In this document: one piece after another, positions 53,913 through 63,587 of the stretch | Numbering within the stretch: position 1 is the first letter of the stretch | Layout: each line of letters opens with the position of its first letter | Assembly: GCF_013282725.1 (NCBI RefSeq) | Contig: NZ_CP054043.1 | Span: 1,364,001-1,428,000, forward strand | From: Yersinia mollaretii ATCC 43969 | Lineage (GTDB): Bacteria; Pseudomonadota; Gammaproteobacteria; Enterobacterales; Enterobacteriaceae | Length of the DNA stretch: 64,000 bases | Direction of reading: 5' to 3' | Notes under the pieces: generated by a model | The model's database searches: none | Told to the model about the DNA's origin: nothing | Seen by the model: the letters and a program-made list of their open reading frames with translations, nothing else | Made by a program: the position numbers and the translations under genes

Positions 53913-55115
53913 GTGGAACAGTTTGATGTGGTTGTGATAGGTGCGGGTGCTGCGGGGCTATTTTGTGCCGCTCAGGCCGGACAAGCAGGGTGTCGGGTGC
54001 TATTGGTCGATAACGGCAAAAAAGCGGGCCGCAAGATACTGATGTCGGGTGGTGGCCGCTGTAACTTCACCAATATGTATGCTGAACCTGCCGCCTATTT
54101 GTCACAGAATCCTCATTTCTGTAAATCTGCCTTGGCGCGATATACCCAATGGGATTTCATTGACCTGATGAATCGCCATGGCATCGCCTGGCATGAGAAG
54201 ACTCTGGGGCAGCTTTTTTGCGATGACTCCGCACAGCAGGTGGTGGAACTTTTGCTGAAAGAGTGTGAGTTGGGTCAGGTGACGATCAGGTTGCGCAGCG
54301 ATGTGCGATCGGTTGAAAAAAGTGAAACTGGCTTTTTGCTCCATATCAATGATGAGAAAGTGAGCGCCCACTCACTTGTTGTGGCTTCTGGTGGGCTATC
54401 TATGCCCGGTCTTGGCGCATCTCCGTTCGGCTATAAACTGGCAGAGCAGTTTGGTTTGACAGTGTTGCCAACCCGTGCGGCGTTGGTGCCGTTTACCCTG
54501 CATAAGCCGCTTTTGGAGCACCTGCAAACCCTCTCCGGTGTTTCAGTTCCGGCGGTGGTCACCGCAGAGAGTGGTGTCAGCTTCCGCGAGAGTATTTTAT
54601 TCACCCATCGAGGGCTTTCTGGCCCAGCTATTTTGCAGTTATCAAGCTATTGGCAGGCTGGCGAGTATGTGAGCATTAACTTACTTCCTGACACGGATCT
54701 GGACGCCTTCCTCAATAACGAGCGGCAAGCACATCCCAATCAAACACTGAAGAACACCTTGGCTCAACTGTTACCCAAGCGTTTGGTGGAGTGTCTCCAA
54801 ACATTGGAACAACTGCCGGATGTCACTCTGAAGCAATTAAATGCACCGCAGCAGGCTGCGTTGGTGGCCCATCTTCAGCAATGGCGAGTGCAACCCAATG
54901 GGACCGAAGGCTACCGAACTGCTGAGGTCACCATTGGCGGCGTAGACACTCAGGAGCTATCCTCCAAGACAATGGAGGCCCATAAAGTTCCCGGATTGTA
55001 CTTTATTGGTGAGGTGGTTGATGTTACCGGCTGGTTAGGGGGGTATAACTTCCAATGGGCTTGGAGTTCAGCCTGGGCTTGTGCACAGGCATTGGCGGCG
55101 GTGAAGCAAAAATAG
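53913..55115 (+). CDS. yhiN: NAD(P)/FAD-dependent oxidoreductase YhiN
   Basis: About 400 residues, HI0933 family flavoprotein. FAD-binding VVIGAGAAGLFCAA at the N-terminus, GRKILMSGGGRCNFTN, and GWLGGYNFQWAWSSAWA at the end. The GTG at 53913 has GAGG just upstream and matches the E. coli start; an ATG at 53901 is the alternative. Physiological role unknown. Divergent from pitA; the gap 53602-53912 shows no other feature. Confidence 0.93.
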   Translation: MEQFDVVVIGAGAAGLFCAAQAGQAGCRVLLVDNGKKAGRKILMSGGGRCNFTNMYAEPAAYLSQNPHFCKSALARYTQWDFIDLMNRHGIAWHEKTLGQLFCDDSAQQVVELLLKECELGQVTIRLRSDVRSVEKSETGFLLHINDEKVSAHSLVVASGGLSMPGLGASPFGYKLAEQFGLTVLPTRAALVPFTLHKPLLEHLQTLSGVSVPAVVTAESGVSFRESILFTHRGLSGPAILQLSSYWQAGEYVSINLLPDTDLDAFLNNERQAHPNQTLKNTLAQLLPKRLVECLQTLEQLPDVTLKQLNAPQQAALVAHLQQWRVQPNGTEGYRTAEVTIGGVDTQELSSKTMEAHKVPGLYFIGEVVDVTGWLGGYNFQWAWSSAWACAQALAAVKQK

Positions 55116-55275
55116 AGTTTGTACACAGTTCTCTACTTCACTCCGTAGCCAGCGCTGGGAGTGAATATCTTGAGCAAAGAGAGGGCCGCTAGGAACGCGG
55201 GCTGATTTTCAGCGAGCGCTTAGAAATCGCCATGGCCTATAAATTGTACTAGTGTAATAGGATTATGATGATCTC

Positions 55276-55743
55276 TTATATTTTAGTACAGATAAAAACA
55301 GGGAGGTTAAATGTTGTAAATACATAGCCATCTCCTTGCTGATAAATTCGGATGCGAAGACCTCGGTCTTTAAAAAGATAGAAATCAGGAACGAACGAAA
55401 CCAGCATTCTAGCTTGGTCGTCGCTCAACGCTGAATTTGTGGATAACATCACAATCTCATTACCATTATGAGTGTAATTAAATAGTAATTGTTGCGATAT
55501 TCTCTGGGTTCTTTCTCCTGGCCTGTTAAGTTCACCGACTACAGCAACTTCACCCTTATCACCATTAAAAGTGTACTTAACTTGTGCGTTGAAGTGGGTT
55601 TCATTATATATGAAGTTAATTCTCCCCCGGCAAGAGAAGTGATCTGAATGATAATCATAGACGATCTTCGCGATATAAGGAGAAAAGGCGATCACCATTA
55701 AAATAGCAAATAGAATGAGCGTCTTTTTAGCGTTCATTTTCAC
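55276..55743 (-). CDS. FidL-like membrane-anchored protein
   Basis: 155 residues: N-terminal membrane helix (LILFAILMVIAFSPYIA) and an exported domain with SCRGRINFIYNETHF, VAVVGELNRPGERTQRI and terminal FNLPVFICTKI. The Cys near each end and the overall pattern fit the FidL-like family of Salmonella SPI-3, encoded next to the CadC-like regulator MarT. Here too it overlaps a CadC-like gene by 17 bases. It may modulate that regulator. Confidence 0.75.
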   Translation of the reverse strand: MKMNAKKTLILFAILMVIAFSPYIAKIVYDYHSDHFSCRGRINFIYNETHFNAQVKYTFNGDKGEVAVVGELNRPGERTQRISQQLLFNYTHNGNEIVMLSTNSALSDDQARMLVSFVPDFYLFKDRGLRIRIYQQGDGYVFTTFNLPVFICTKI

Positions 55744-56572
55744 TCTCTATAATATATAATTTTGTTAAACAGGATGCAGTATTGCTCACGCTTTTATCAC
55801 AAATATGGATGAGTGCGCGTGTTCTGAATATATTCATCGCTATGTAAGCTACCTGTCCGGGTTGACAAGAGGTATTTTTGTTTTTAACGAAATCTAAATA
55901 TTCGCTACGTGGCCACAAAATAGATGTATTGCTGGCATAAACCTTACACTGGTTCACTTCGCCAATTAATTGATAGTTTGAAAAAAAATCTGTATTTTTA
56001 TTCGTGTCTTTATGGAAGTTTAACAAAAGAAGAATGAAGATACTCAATAGACCTAATACAAAGAAAATTTTAATATACAACATTTTCTGACTGGAAAAAA
56101 AAGGCGCGAACGGGGGCTGCATTTTTACATCAATTACGTCGGGAGCCTGTTTATCTGCCGATGCTTCGTTGGCGATGTTCCTTGTTTCGTTCTCCGTCAG
56201 TTCAGCAGTAGATTCTGAATTGCTTTCATTGAGGTATGTTACCGTGCCCGTAAATCGGATACCTTCCTTTGGTACTGTTTTAATGATGCTTTCTTCAATG
56301 CCCGAAGTTTTCAACGCCTTACGTAATAAATGTATATTTTGAAAATAGGTGTTGGCATTAGCAAACTGCCCTTTACTTTCCCAAACTTCATAAACAAATT
56401 CACTCTGACTGATAACGCTTCCCTTGCGTTGCAGTAGCAATAATAAACATCGACTAACAGGCACGTTCAAGGAAATGGCAGATCCTTGCTCTCCCAATGG
56501 CTCTAATCGATGCTCATCAGAAAGAAAGCAAACTTTTCCATTAATAATAAACTTAGTGTGCATTTTTAACAT
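55727..56572 (-). CDS. CadC/MarT-like membrane-bound winged-helix regulator
   Basis: 281 residues. Winged-helix DNA-binding domain in residues 1-110 (VSRCLLLLLQRKGSVISQSEFVYEVWE; FQNIHLLRKALK; VPKEGIRFTGTV), linker, one membrane helix (about 165-187, IKIFFVLGLLSIFILLLL), and a short periplasmic domain with two Cys pairs. ToxR/CadC architecture: one-step signalling from periplasm to DNA. Likely targets the nearby fimbrial operon; this is inference from position. Confidence 0.88.
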   Translation of the reverse strand: MLKMHTKFIINGKVCFLSDEHRLEPLGEQGSAISLNVPVSRCLLLLLQRKGSVISQSEFVYEVWESKGQFANANTYFQNIHLLRKALKTSGIEESIIKTVPKEGIRFTGTVTYLNESNSESTAELTENETRNIANEASADKQAPDVIDVKMQPPFAPFFSSQKMLYIKIFFVLGLLSIFILLLLNFHKDTNKNTDFFSNYQLIGEVNQCKVYASNTSILWPRSEYLDFVKNKNTSCQPGQVAYIAMNIFRTRALIHICDKSVSNTASCLTKLYIIESENER

Positions 56573-57301
56573 CCTGATTAAAATAAATTATTCTTCCGTA
56601 CGTACACTCTGCCTTATTGAAGTGTAATTCAATATTTTATAGCAAAGAGAAAATTTATTAATAAGCAATATTAACCTAGTTAAAACAAATGGTTAGCTTG
56701 GTTGATCTGAACGCCTCTCTCTATTGCTTCAGTAAGGAACCCGATGCCTTGCTGGTGGCTTCCTTCTGCCTATTAATTGACTGTGGAAAAACTTAAATAA
56801 ACTTAAATAAAAAAAGTTAATTACGACAATTCCAGATTGTCTCTTAGTATTCATCTCACCCAATAAAACGACACAAAAATTGTTGCATGACAGGAGGTAT
56901 AAGATAAATGCTGCCGCAGAATAAAATGCACTGTGTAAAGGATACTGTCTGTTAGATCAGATTATGTGTGATTTTTTAGCCTCATAGATTGATCATCCCA
57001 TCAGAGTGCTAACAAAACACTATTAGTGATTAACACTGTGAATGTGAATTAAAATAACTTTTTATGCTAGCAAAAGAAATGGAGTGATTTTAAGATGAAA
57101 GAACTAATAATTTATACATAAATGAACAAATTAACTGAATAGTGAAAAATGATAACAAAAAACACTAAAGAAACTAAACTGACAATAAAATACTTTGCTA
57201 TATGTATGTGATTGATTTGAGATGAAGATAACCTATATCATTAATAACCAATCGGAATGAAAATTGAAAGATATGCGTACTTGAATAGGGCTGTATGATT
57301 T
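56573..57301. other. AT-rich intergenic region between regulators
   Basis: About 730 bases, strongly AT-rich, including a direct repeat CTTAAATAAA (56790-56812). No gene or RNA recognised. Divergent promoters of the two winged-helix genes must lie here. Confidence 0.5.
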
Positions 57302-57697
57302 ATGGAAAACGGACTTTTTGGTTTTATTATTGATGATGATATTCAATTTGATATTGCCAATAAAAGATTAACAAGAGTCACTGCCGTGTTCCCTGAGCGC
57401 TCAATGATTGTGGGTGCTGTCGCTCTCAATGACGTGATGGTAAGATTTTTGAAATGTCTTTTAACTCGAGTCGCTAAAGGTGAACACACAGTTTCAAAGG
57501 AAATTTTCCTAAAGGAAGTTTGGGAAGATTACAACCTCGTTGCGTCTAGCCAGCAATTATGGAAAACGATACGAGAATTAAAATTTAAATTAGCCTCAAT
57601 TGGATTGAATCAGGATTTTATTGTTAATGTTGGAAGGGTCGGTTACTCATTAAGAATCCATACTATTAGACCATTATTTTATCGCCTGGTTCTGTAG
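57302..57697 (+). CDS. Soluble winged-helix regulator upstream of fimbrial operon
   Basis: 131 residues. Same wHTH layout as the CadC-like protein (VRFLKCLLTRVAKGEHTVSKEIFLKEVWE; QQLWKTIRELKFKLAS; IVNVGRVGYSLRI) but with no membrane helix or periplasmic domain after it; only a short tail IRPLFYRLVL remains. Either a true cytosolic regulator or a CadC-like gene that lost its C-terminus. Start at 57302 lacks a strong ribosome site. Confidence 0.78.
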   Translation: MENGLFGFIIDDDIQFDIANKRLTRVTAVFPERSMIVGAVALNDVMVRFLKCLLTRVAKGEHTVSKEIFLKEVWEDYNLVASSQQLWKTIRELKFKLASIGLNQDFIVNVGRVGYSLRIHTIRPLFYRLVL

Positions 57698-58076
57698 TAC
57701 TTATGCCAACTTCCCGTTGGTTTTGAGAATTATCCTACAATAATTCTCTGGTGCAGATAAAAAACCATATAACCCATATTGGTTAGCTGGTAGTCATTTT
57801 TATCATGTCAGTTAATAATAAGTTTTAGTTAGATAGTAATGATAACAAAAATTTGAGGGTAATTTTCATGGCTGAGATTTTCTATTGAATCAGCTTGAAA
57901 ATAAATTTTGTATTTTGCACGCATAAATATACGCATTGTGTGCAGAACTTTATCGAAGTGTATTAGAAAAACTCTTCGCTAATATAATGGTAGATCAAAA
58001 ACAAAACAGAAGACTGCATTGTTTGAGATTAACTTTGTCTTATTTATCACCACATTAATACATAAAAGGCTTTAAC
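57698..58076. other. Fimbrial operon promoter region
   Basis: AT-rich leader with the inverted repeat GAGAATTAT-N6-ATAATTCTC at 57725-57748 just after the regulator gene. Only one such repeat exists, so no invertible switch is evident. Confidence 0.55.
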
Positions 58077-58637
58077 ATGAAAGTACATAATAAATCTCTA
58101 ACACAGAAACTATTACCGTTCAGTTTCTTAGCACTGATTCCGCTGGCGGCTTCATCACTGGCTGCAGAAGTTGCGGGTGGAACTATCAATTTCAATGGTT
58201 CCGTTGTGACCACCGCCTGTGCCGTTAGCAGCAACAGCGCTAACATCAATGTTGAAATGGGGCAGGTGAGAACTGCTGCATTAAGTGCCGCAGCTAGCGA
58301 AGCACCGACAGCGAAGAAATTCTCCATTGTGCTAGAAGATTGTGATTCTTCTGTATTCAAGGATGTGGCCGTAACCTTTACTGGTACGCCAAATAACGAT
58401 GACCCTAGCAGTTTGGCAGTAGGTTCAAATGGCGGCACTGGCACCGCACAGAATGTTGCTGTTCGTCTTTATAGCGAAGAGGGCACTGTCGTTAAATTGG
58501 GTGAAACCTCGAATGCTGTGACCTTACGTGATGGTATGAATACATTAAACTTTGGTGCGAAATACTATTCACCGAATGGCGGTGCGACTGCCGGTGATGC
58601 AAGCACAGTTGCTACTTATACCCTGACTTACTCCTAA
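58077..58637 (+). CDS. Fimbrial major subunit (chaperone-usher pilin)
   Basis: 186 residues. Signal peptide ends ASSLAA; mature protein starts with GGTINFNGSVVTTACAV, carries the pilin disulphide (Cys in TTACAV and in LEDCDSS) and the C-terminal beta-zipper ending TYTLTYS. AAAAGG upstream of the start. First of five genes. Confidence 0.93.
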   Translation: MKVHNKSLTQKLLPFSFLALIPLAASSLAAEVAGGTINFNGSVVTTACAVSSNSANINVEMGQVRTAALSAAASEAPTAKKFSIVLEDCDSSVFKDVAVTFTGTPNNDDPSSLAVGSNGGTGTAQNVAVRLYSEEGTVVKLGETSNAVTLRDGMNTLNFGAKYYSPNGGATAGDASTVATYTLTYS

Positions 58638-58698
58638 TTGACTGGTCCAGCAAGGATGTCTGGACCTTAAACTTTATCCTCACATCCAGGTATTTATT

Positions 58699-59385
58699 AT
58701 GCGTTCTCTGACTCTCTTTATCTTGTTGATCACTTCTCTGTATGCATCTGTAGTATATGCAGGCGGAGTCGGATTAGGTGTCACCCGGATGGTTTATTCA
58801 GGTGTAGTCTCACAGTCGTTATTGGACGTTAGAAATACAGATACAGAATCATCTTTTCTTATTCAGTCATGGGTTGAAAACTCACAAGGGCAGCGCTCTA
58901 GTGATTTTGTCATCACGCCCCCTTTGTTTGTTCTGAAACCGGAAATGGAGAATGCGGTTAAGGTCATGTTTAATGGGAAGCAACTACCGCAAGACCGTGA
59001 AACGCTTTATTGGATAACTGTAAAAGCGATTCCACAGTCTGTTAAGCAAAGCAGTACTAATACTTTGCAATTTGCCTCTGCAAGCCGTATTAAGTTGTTT
59101 TACCGACCTGTTGAGTTAACAAAAAAAACCAATAATGAAGAGTGGAAAAGTCTCAATGGTGAATTTCATGATGGTAAAGTAAAGCTTATTAATCCAACTC
59201 CTTTTTATATTACGACTATTAATATGAAAGTGGACGGAAAAGCAGTAAAGCCAATAATGATCCCACCCAAAGATGCGGTGATACTTGAAGAGTCATTTAG
59301 TCATGCGCGCCAGCTTAGTTACCAGACTATCAACGATTATGGTGCATGGACCTCGGAAGTTTCTCTACCGTTAACAAAACGTTGA
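58699..59385 (+). CDS. Periplasmic fimbrial chaperone
   Basis: 228 residues, PapD-like two-domain Ig fold. Signal peptide ends ASVVYA; LGVTRMVYSG holds the conserved Arg, RIKLFYRPVEL the conserved Lys segment. Delivers subunits to the usher by donor-strand complementation. Confidence 0.95.
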   Translation: MRSLTLFILLITSLYASVVYAGGVGLGVTRMVYSGVVSQSLLDVRNTDTESSFLIQSWVENSQGQRSSDFVITPPLFVLKPEMENAVKVMFNGKQLPQDRETLYWITVKAIPQSVKQSSTNTLQFASASRIKLFYRPVELTKKTNNEEWKSLNGEFHDGKVKLINPTPFYITTINMKVDGKAVKPIMIPPKDAVILEESFSHARQLSYQTINDYGAWTSEVSLPLTKR

Positions 59386-59431
59386 GCCGTGTACATTATA
59401 AGTCAATATAGAATAGATAAGAGTATATAAA

Positions 59432-61966
59432 GTGAGGATGAAAATAAGTTGTGTTCTGCTCTCCCCATTTTTATTTGGAAGCGTAGTTCACGCACAGAAT
59501 GATATTCATTTTAATCCCGCATTTCTTAATGGCGAAAGTGATAGCGTTGCAGATCTATCTTGGGTTAATGATGGCCGTGAATTACCTTCAGGTGAGTATA
59601 ATGTCAGTATATACGTGAACGAAAATTATGTCTTTACAGGAGATGTAAAGTTCGGCATTAACAATAAGAAAGATAAATCTGTACTTGAGCCATGTCTGAC
59701 GTCAGAGCAGATGAAATCAATGCTAATTGATGTGACTCAGGCTCGGGGTGATTTATCCGCAGGTGATGACATATGTTATTTCCTCGGGAACTATTTCCCG
59801 GATACAGAGATCTCTTTTGACCAAAATAAGTTGTCACTTTATTTTAATCTGCCACAGCGATATATGTTGAATGTACCACGTGGTTATATCAACCCAAAGA
59901 GTTGGGATGAGGGTATTCATTCTGCCTGGTTGAATTACGTCGTTAATGGCTCTCGCAATGAGTACCGTCAAGAGAAACTGGAAATAGATAACCAAATGTT
60001 TATTGGTTTGAACAGTGGAATAAATTTTGGTCCGTGGCGTTTTCGCGATTATTCAACATGGACGAAAAATACGAATGATGGTCTGACGCATGTTCGAACT
60101 TGGCTACAACGTGATTTACCCGCATTGCAGTCTCAGCTCTATTTGGGCGAGACCAACACCTCCGCGCAGATTTTTGGTTCTGTGGGGCTGAGAGGTGTGG
60201 CAATCAATACTGACGATAATATGCTGCCAACGAGTCAGAGCGGCTACGCTCCTGAAGTACGAGGTATTGCTCGCAGTAGTGCCACTGTTACTGTACGTCA
60301 GAATGGCAATATTATTTATCAGACCTCCGTTTCCCCCGGAGAGTTTGTATTAAACGATTTATACCCTACCTCATCTGGTGGTGATTTATCCGTTACGATC
60401 CAAGAGGCCAATGGTACAGAAACACATTACACCGTACCTTTTGCTAGCGTGCCAAATTTGGTACGCCCAGGCCAATTTAAATATGCTGCCGGAGTGGGTT
60501 ATTTCCGCTCGAATGAAAATCAGGATGCCCCTCTTATTATGCAAACAGAAGCATTTTGGGGTTGGGAATATGGTTTGACGCTCTACGGTGGTGCTCAGTT
60601 TTCGGAGAACTACACGGGCCTGGCAATAGGGGTCGGGCAAAACGTCGGACGTCTGGGGGCATACTCAATTGATGTAACTCATGCTCAAAGCGTGCTGGCT
60701 GACAGAAACAGTTATCGCGGTGATGCTTTGCGTCTGCGTTATACCAAATTGGTTAATGACTACGGAACAAGACTCAATTTAAATTCATGGTTTTTTTCAT
60801 CTGATGGCTTCTATGAACTGAGTGATACCACCTACAAACGAATGCAAGGTGGAAATGTGGCTTTCATAACGGAGGCTGATGGTTCCGTCAGCACTAATTA
60901 TGAGAATGTCTACAATCTGGCGTTGTCGCGTAAATCGAGAAATCAGGTTGTTTTGTCACAAAGCATGGGAGATGCAGGCGCACTCTCGTTGTCGTGGGAT
61001 AAGCAGGCTTATTGGCATTCAGACAAATCTGCTGAAAGCGCTCAACTCGCATGGAATAACACATTCGGCCGTATCTCCTATGGTGTCAGCTACCAGCGGA
61101 GCACCAGCCTGTATGACAGTAAAAAAGATAATATTTTCTCATTGTCGCTCTCATTACCGTTAGGGGACTCAGCACAGTCTACGCGTGCCAACTACGCGCT
61201 GACGAATTCGGACTCATCAGGCACCATGAGTCATGTTGGTCTTAACGGATATGTGCCAGGGCAGGACAACTTATTTTATAGCGCCAGCCAGCGTTATAGC
61301 GCCCAGCAACAGTATGGTGGTGACCTTGCCCTTCGCTACCAAGGATCAAGGGGTGATTACAACCTCGGCTACGGTTATTCCGAGCACACTCGTAATCTAA
61401 GTTACGGTATGAGTGGTGGTGCAGTGCTGCATGAAGATGGCCTGACGCTAAGCCAGCCACTGGGAAATACCAATATTCTGATTAAGGCGGAGGGAGCAAG
61501 TGATGTCGCCATCCGTAGCCATCGAGGCGTTAAAACCGACAGTCGCGGCTATGCTGTGATTCCGTATGCAACCCCCTATCGTGTGAATCGGGTCGAAATG
61601 GACGTCACTACGGCCGGTGATGGTGTTGAGCTGGACAATACAATTTTGAGTAAAACACCGACTGAAGGCGCATTGGTGAGGGCCACAATCTCCACCAAAG
61701 TTGGTATGAAAGCAATGTTCTTCATTCGATATAAAAACGGCGTTCTCCCGTTTGGCACTATTGTCTCTCTGAATGACGGAAGCACAAACAGCGGTATCGT
61801 TGGTGATGAAGGGAGCCTTTATCTCTCTGGGTTACCGCAACAGGGGACACTGCGGGCGGTATGGGGAACAGGCAGTGATAAAGCCTGTACTGCACGTTAT
61901 CAACTGGATAAAAAATATTACAACCCAAGCACGGGTCTCTATTCGCAGGAGTTGGTATGTCAATAA
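59432..61966 (+). CDS. Outer membrane fimbrial usher
   Basis: 844 residues. Start is probably the GTG at 59432 (an ATG follows two codons later). Signal peptide ends SVVHA; DIHFNPAFLNG begins the N-terminal periplasmic domain, followed by the 24-strand barrel with plug (GFAPEV-like segment SGYAPEVRGIARSSATVTV) and C-terminal domain TLRAVWGTGSDKACTARYQL. Overlaps the next gene by ten bases. Confidence 0.95.
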   Translation: MRMKISCVLLSPFLFGSVVHAQNDIHFNPAFLNGESDSVADLSWVNDGRELPSGEYNVSIYVNENYVFTGDVKFGINNKKDKSVLEPCLTSEQMKSMLIDVTQARGDLSAGDDICYFLGNYFPDTEISFDQNKLSLYFNLPQRYMLNVPRGYINPKSWDEGIHSAWLNYVVNGSRNEYRQEKLEIDNQMFIGLNSGINFGPWRFRDYSTWTKNTNDGLTHVRTWLQRDLPALQSQLYLGETNTSAQIFGSVGLRGVAINTDDNMLPTSQSGYAPEVRGIARSSATVTVRQNGNIIYQTSVSPGEFVLNDLYPTSSGGDLSVTIQEANGTETHYTVPFASVPNLVRPGQFKYAAGVGYFRSNENQDAPLIMQTEAFWGWEYGLTLYGGAQFSENYTGLAIGVGQNVGRLGAYSIDVTHAQSVLADRNSYRGDALRLRYTKLVNDYGTRLNLNSWFFSSDGFYELSDTTYKRMQGGNVAFITEADGSVSTNYENVYNLALSRKSRNQVVLSQSMGDAGALSLSWDKQAYWHSDKSAESAQLAWNNTFGRISYGVSYQRSTSLYDSKKDNIFSLSLSLPLGDSAQSTRANYALTNSDSSGTMSHVGLNGYVPGQDNLFYSASQRYSAQQQYGGDLALRYQGSRGDYNLGYGYSEHTRNLSYGMSGGAVLHEDGLTLSQPLGNTNILIKAEGASDVAIRSHRGVKTDSRGYAVIPYATPYRVNRVEMDVTTAGDGVELDNTILSKTPTEGALVRATISTKVGMKAMFFIRYKNGVLPFGTIVSLNDGSTNSGIVGDEGSLYLSGLPQQGTLRAVWGTGSDKACTARYQLDKKYYNPSTGLYSQELVCQ

Positions 61967-62481
61967 ATTCAAGAGTGTCATTACTGACAATACTGGCGCT
62001 TTCGTTTTTACCGCCCCCTGTACTGGCCTACGATGTGCTGGTATCGGTCACGGGAAAATTGATTGGCAATACCTGTACTGTCTCGACTGATTCGAAAATG
62101 CTGACCGTCCCTTTGGGAAATATCGGCACACAACAGTTCGGCGTAAATCGCGGGGTAAGCAACATTAAAACTCCCTTTTTTATCAATCTGGAAGAGTGTG
62201 GACCTACATTTACGGGGGTGAAGGTCCGTTTTGTCGGTACGCCGGACGGTGATGCCACACATCTTCTTAAAGTGGATGGGGGGGGAGCCACGGGGGTTGC
62301 TGTTGAGTTACTGAATAAAGGTGAGGAGCCTCTTGCGTTAAATCGGCAAACAGAGGTGCTGGGGATACCCGGTGCGGATAGTGTTCAGATGAAGTTTCAC
62401 GCACGTCTTGCTGCAACTGGCTCGCCAGTTAGCCCCGGACCTATCTCAGCCATTGCCACTTGGGTATTGGAGTATCAATGA
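61957..62481 (+). CDS. Fimbrial minor subunit/adaptor
   Basis: 174 residues. Signal peptide ends PPPVLA; DVLVSVTGKLIGNTCTVSTD and LEECGPTFTGVKVRF carry the pilin Cys pair; C-terminus ISAIATWVLEYQ is a usual donor-strand zipper. Start overlaps the usher; stop overlaps the adhesin start. Confidence 0.9.
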   Translation: MSINSRVSLLTILALSFLPPPVLAYDVLVSVTGKLIGNTCTVSTDSKMLTVPLGNIGTQQFGVNRGVSNIKTPFFINLEECGPTFTGVKVRFVGTPDGDATHLLKVDGGGATGVAVELLNKGEEPLALNRQTEVLGIPGADSVQMKFHARLAATGSPVSPGPISAIATWVLEYQ

Positions 62482-63494
62482 CACGATTATTTCTCACTAT
62501 TATTTTTTCGCTCTGCTGCACAAGCAAGGCTTATGCCTTGGATTGGAAGTCAGACATTACATTGTCGCCACAGTCGATGAACTATTCTGGTCCTGCTGAT
62601 TCAGTGAAGCCCGGCAATATTATTGGCTCCACTTGGAGTGCAACGGCATCTGTTCAGCAGGTATTCTGGTGCGGTTATATCTTTCACTGCACAAAAGGCA
62701 CGATGACACCGGGCAGCGGTGCCATCTCTACTGGTGCATCGGTAAATGTCGATGGTGTCAATTACACCATTTTTGAAACCGGAGTGACTGGCGTGGGGTT
62801 TATCATTGGGGTGAAAGATTTCAATAGCTCCGTCTATATACCGCTTCAGGACGGACTGACCCAGACATACCCAGCACCAGGGACCAGCAGTTCCACTCCG
62901 GATTTGGGCTGGTCGGCGAAAGTGACGTTTATCAAAACAGGTCATACACTCACCTCTGGTGTGTACCAGACGCGCGCTATTGATGCCGCAGTATTGACGG
63001 CTTATAACAATGAGGTGAAAACGGCTCGAGTGATCATCAATCCGGTCACTATCACGGTGCAAGCATCAGGATGTACAGTTATGACCAAGGCTGCAGATGT
63101 GGATCTCGGTGTGATTGATGTTCGTACGCTACCTTCCGTCGGTAGCACATCCGCTTTTGGTAGTTTTAACATCGCTCTGGGCTGTGATGAAAACATTGCC
63201 GTGAATGCTGTAATGACAGATCAGGCTAATCCCGCGAATAGCTCTTCAGTAGTGTCATTAACCAGTGACTCTACTGCGGCCGGTGTCGGTGTGGAGTTTT
63301 TCTATAATGGTAATGGTCCGCTGATGTTAGGGCCGGACAGCTCTGCTTCAGGAACACTCAATCAATTTTTTGTGCAAACCACCGCTCAGGCACAAACACT
63401 GACACTGCCTTTTCAGGCGCGGTATATCCGCACAGGGGATTTACAACCTGGTACAGCCAATGCGCTAGCCAGTATTACGTTCTCTTATCAATAG
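62478..63494 (+). CDS. Fimbrial tip adhesin
   Basis: 338 residues from ATG 62478, overlapping the minor subunit stop by four bases. Two-domain adhesin: N-terminal lectin-like half with a Cys pair (VFWCGYIFHCTKG), C-terminal pilin domain (TVQASGCTVMTKAADVDLG; ALGCDENIAVN) ending ALASITFSYQ. Length fits tip adhesins of FimH type. Receptor unknown. Confidence 0.9.
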   Translation: MTRLFLTIIFSLCCTSKAYALDWKSDITLSPQSMNYSGPADSVKPGNIIGSTWSATASVQQVFWCGYIFHCTKGTMTPGSGAISTGASVNVDGVNYTIFETGVTGVGFIIGVKDFNSSVYIPLQDGLTQTYPAPGTSSSTPDLGWSAKVTFIKTGHTLTSGVYQTRAIDAAVLTAYNNEVKTARVIINPVTITVQASGCTVMTKAADVDLGVIDVRTLPSVGSTSAFGSFNIALGCDENIAVNAVMTDQANPANSSSVVSLTSDSTAAGVGVEFFYNGNGPLMLGPDSSASGTLNQFFVQTTAQAQTLTLPFQARYIRTGDLQPGTANALASITFSYQ

Positions 63495-63587
63495 ACAAGA
63501 ACGAATTAAGTATTGCAGCAATGTAAAAGGAGTCTAAGCCGAGCGGTTGAGGCTCCCTAAAATGAGTGTAAAAACGTTATTTTTGCT

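Noticed and set aside
57725..57748. Invertible promoter switch for the fimbrial operon
   Set aside because: Only one inverted repeat is present and no recombinase gene is nearby.
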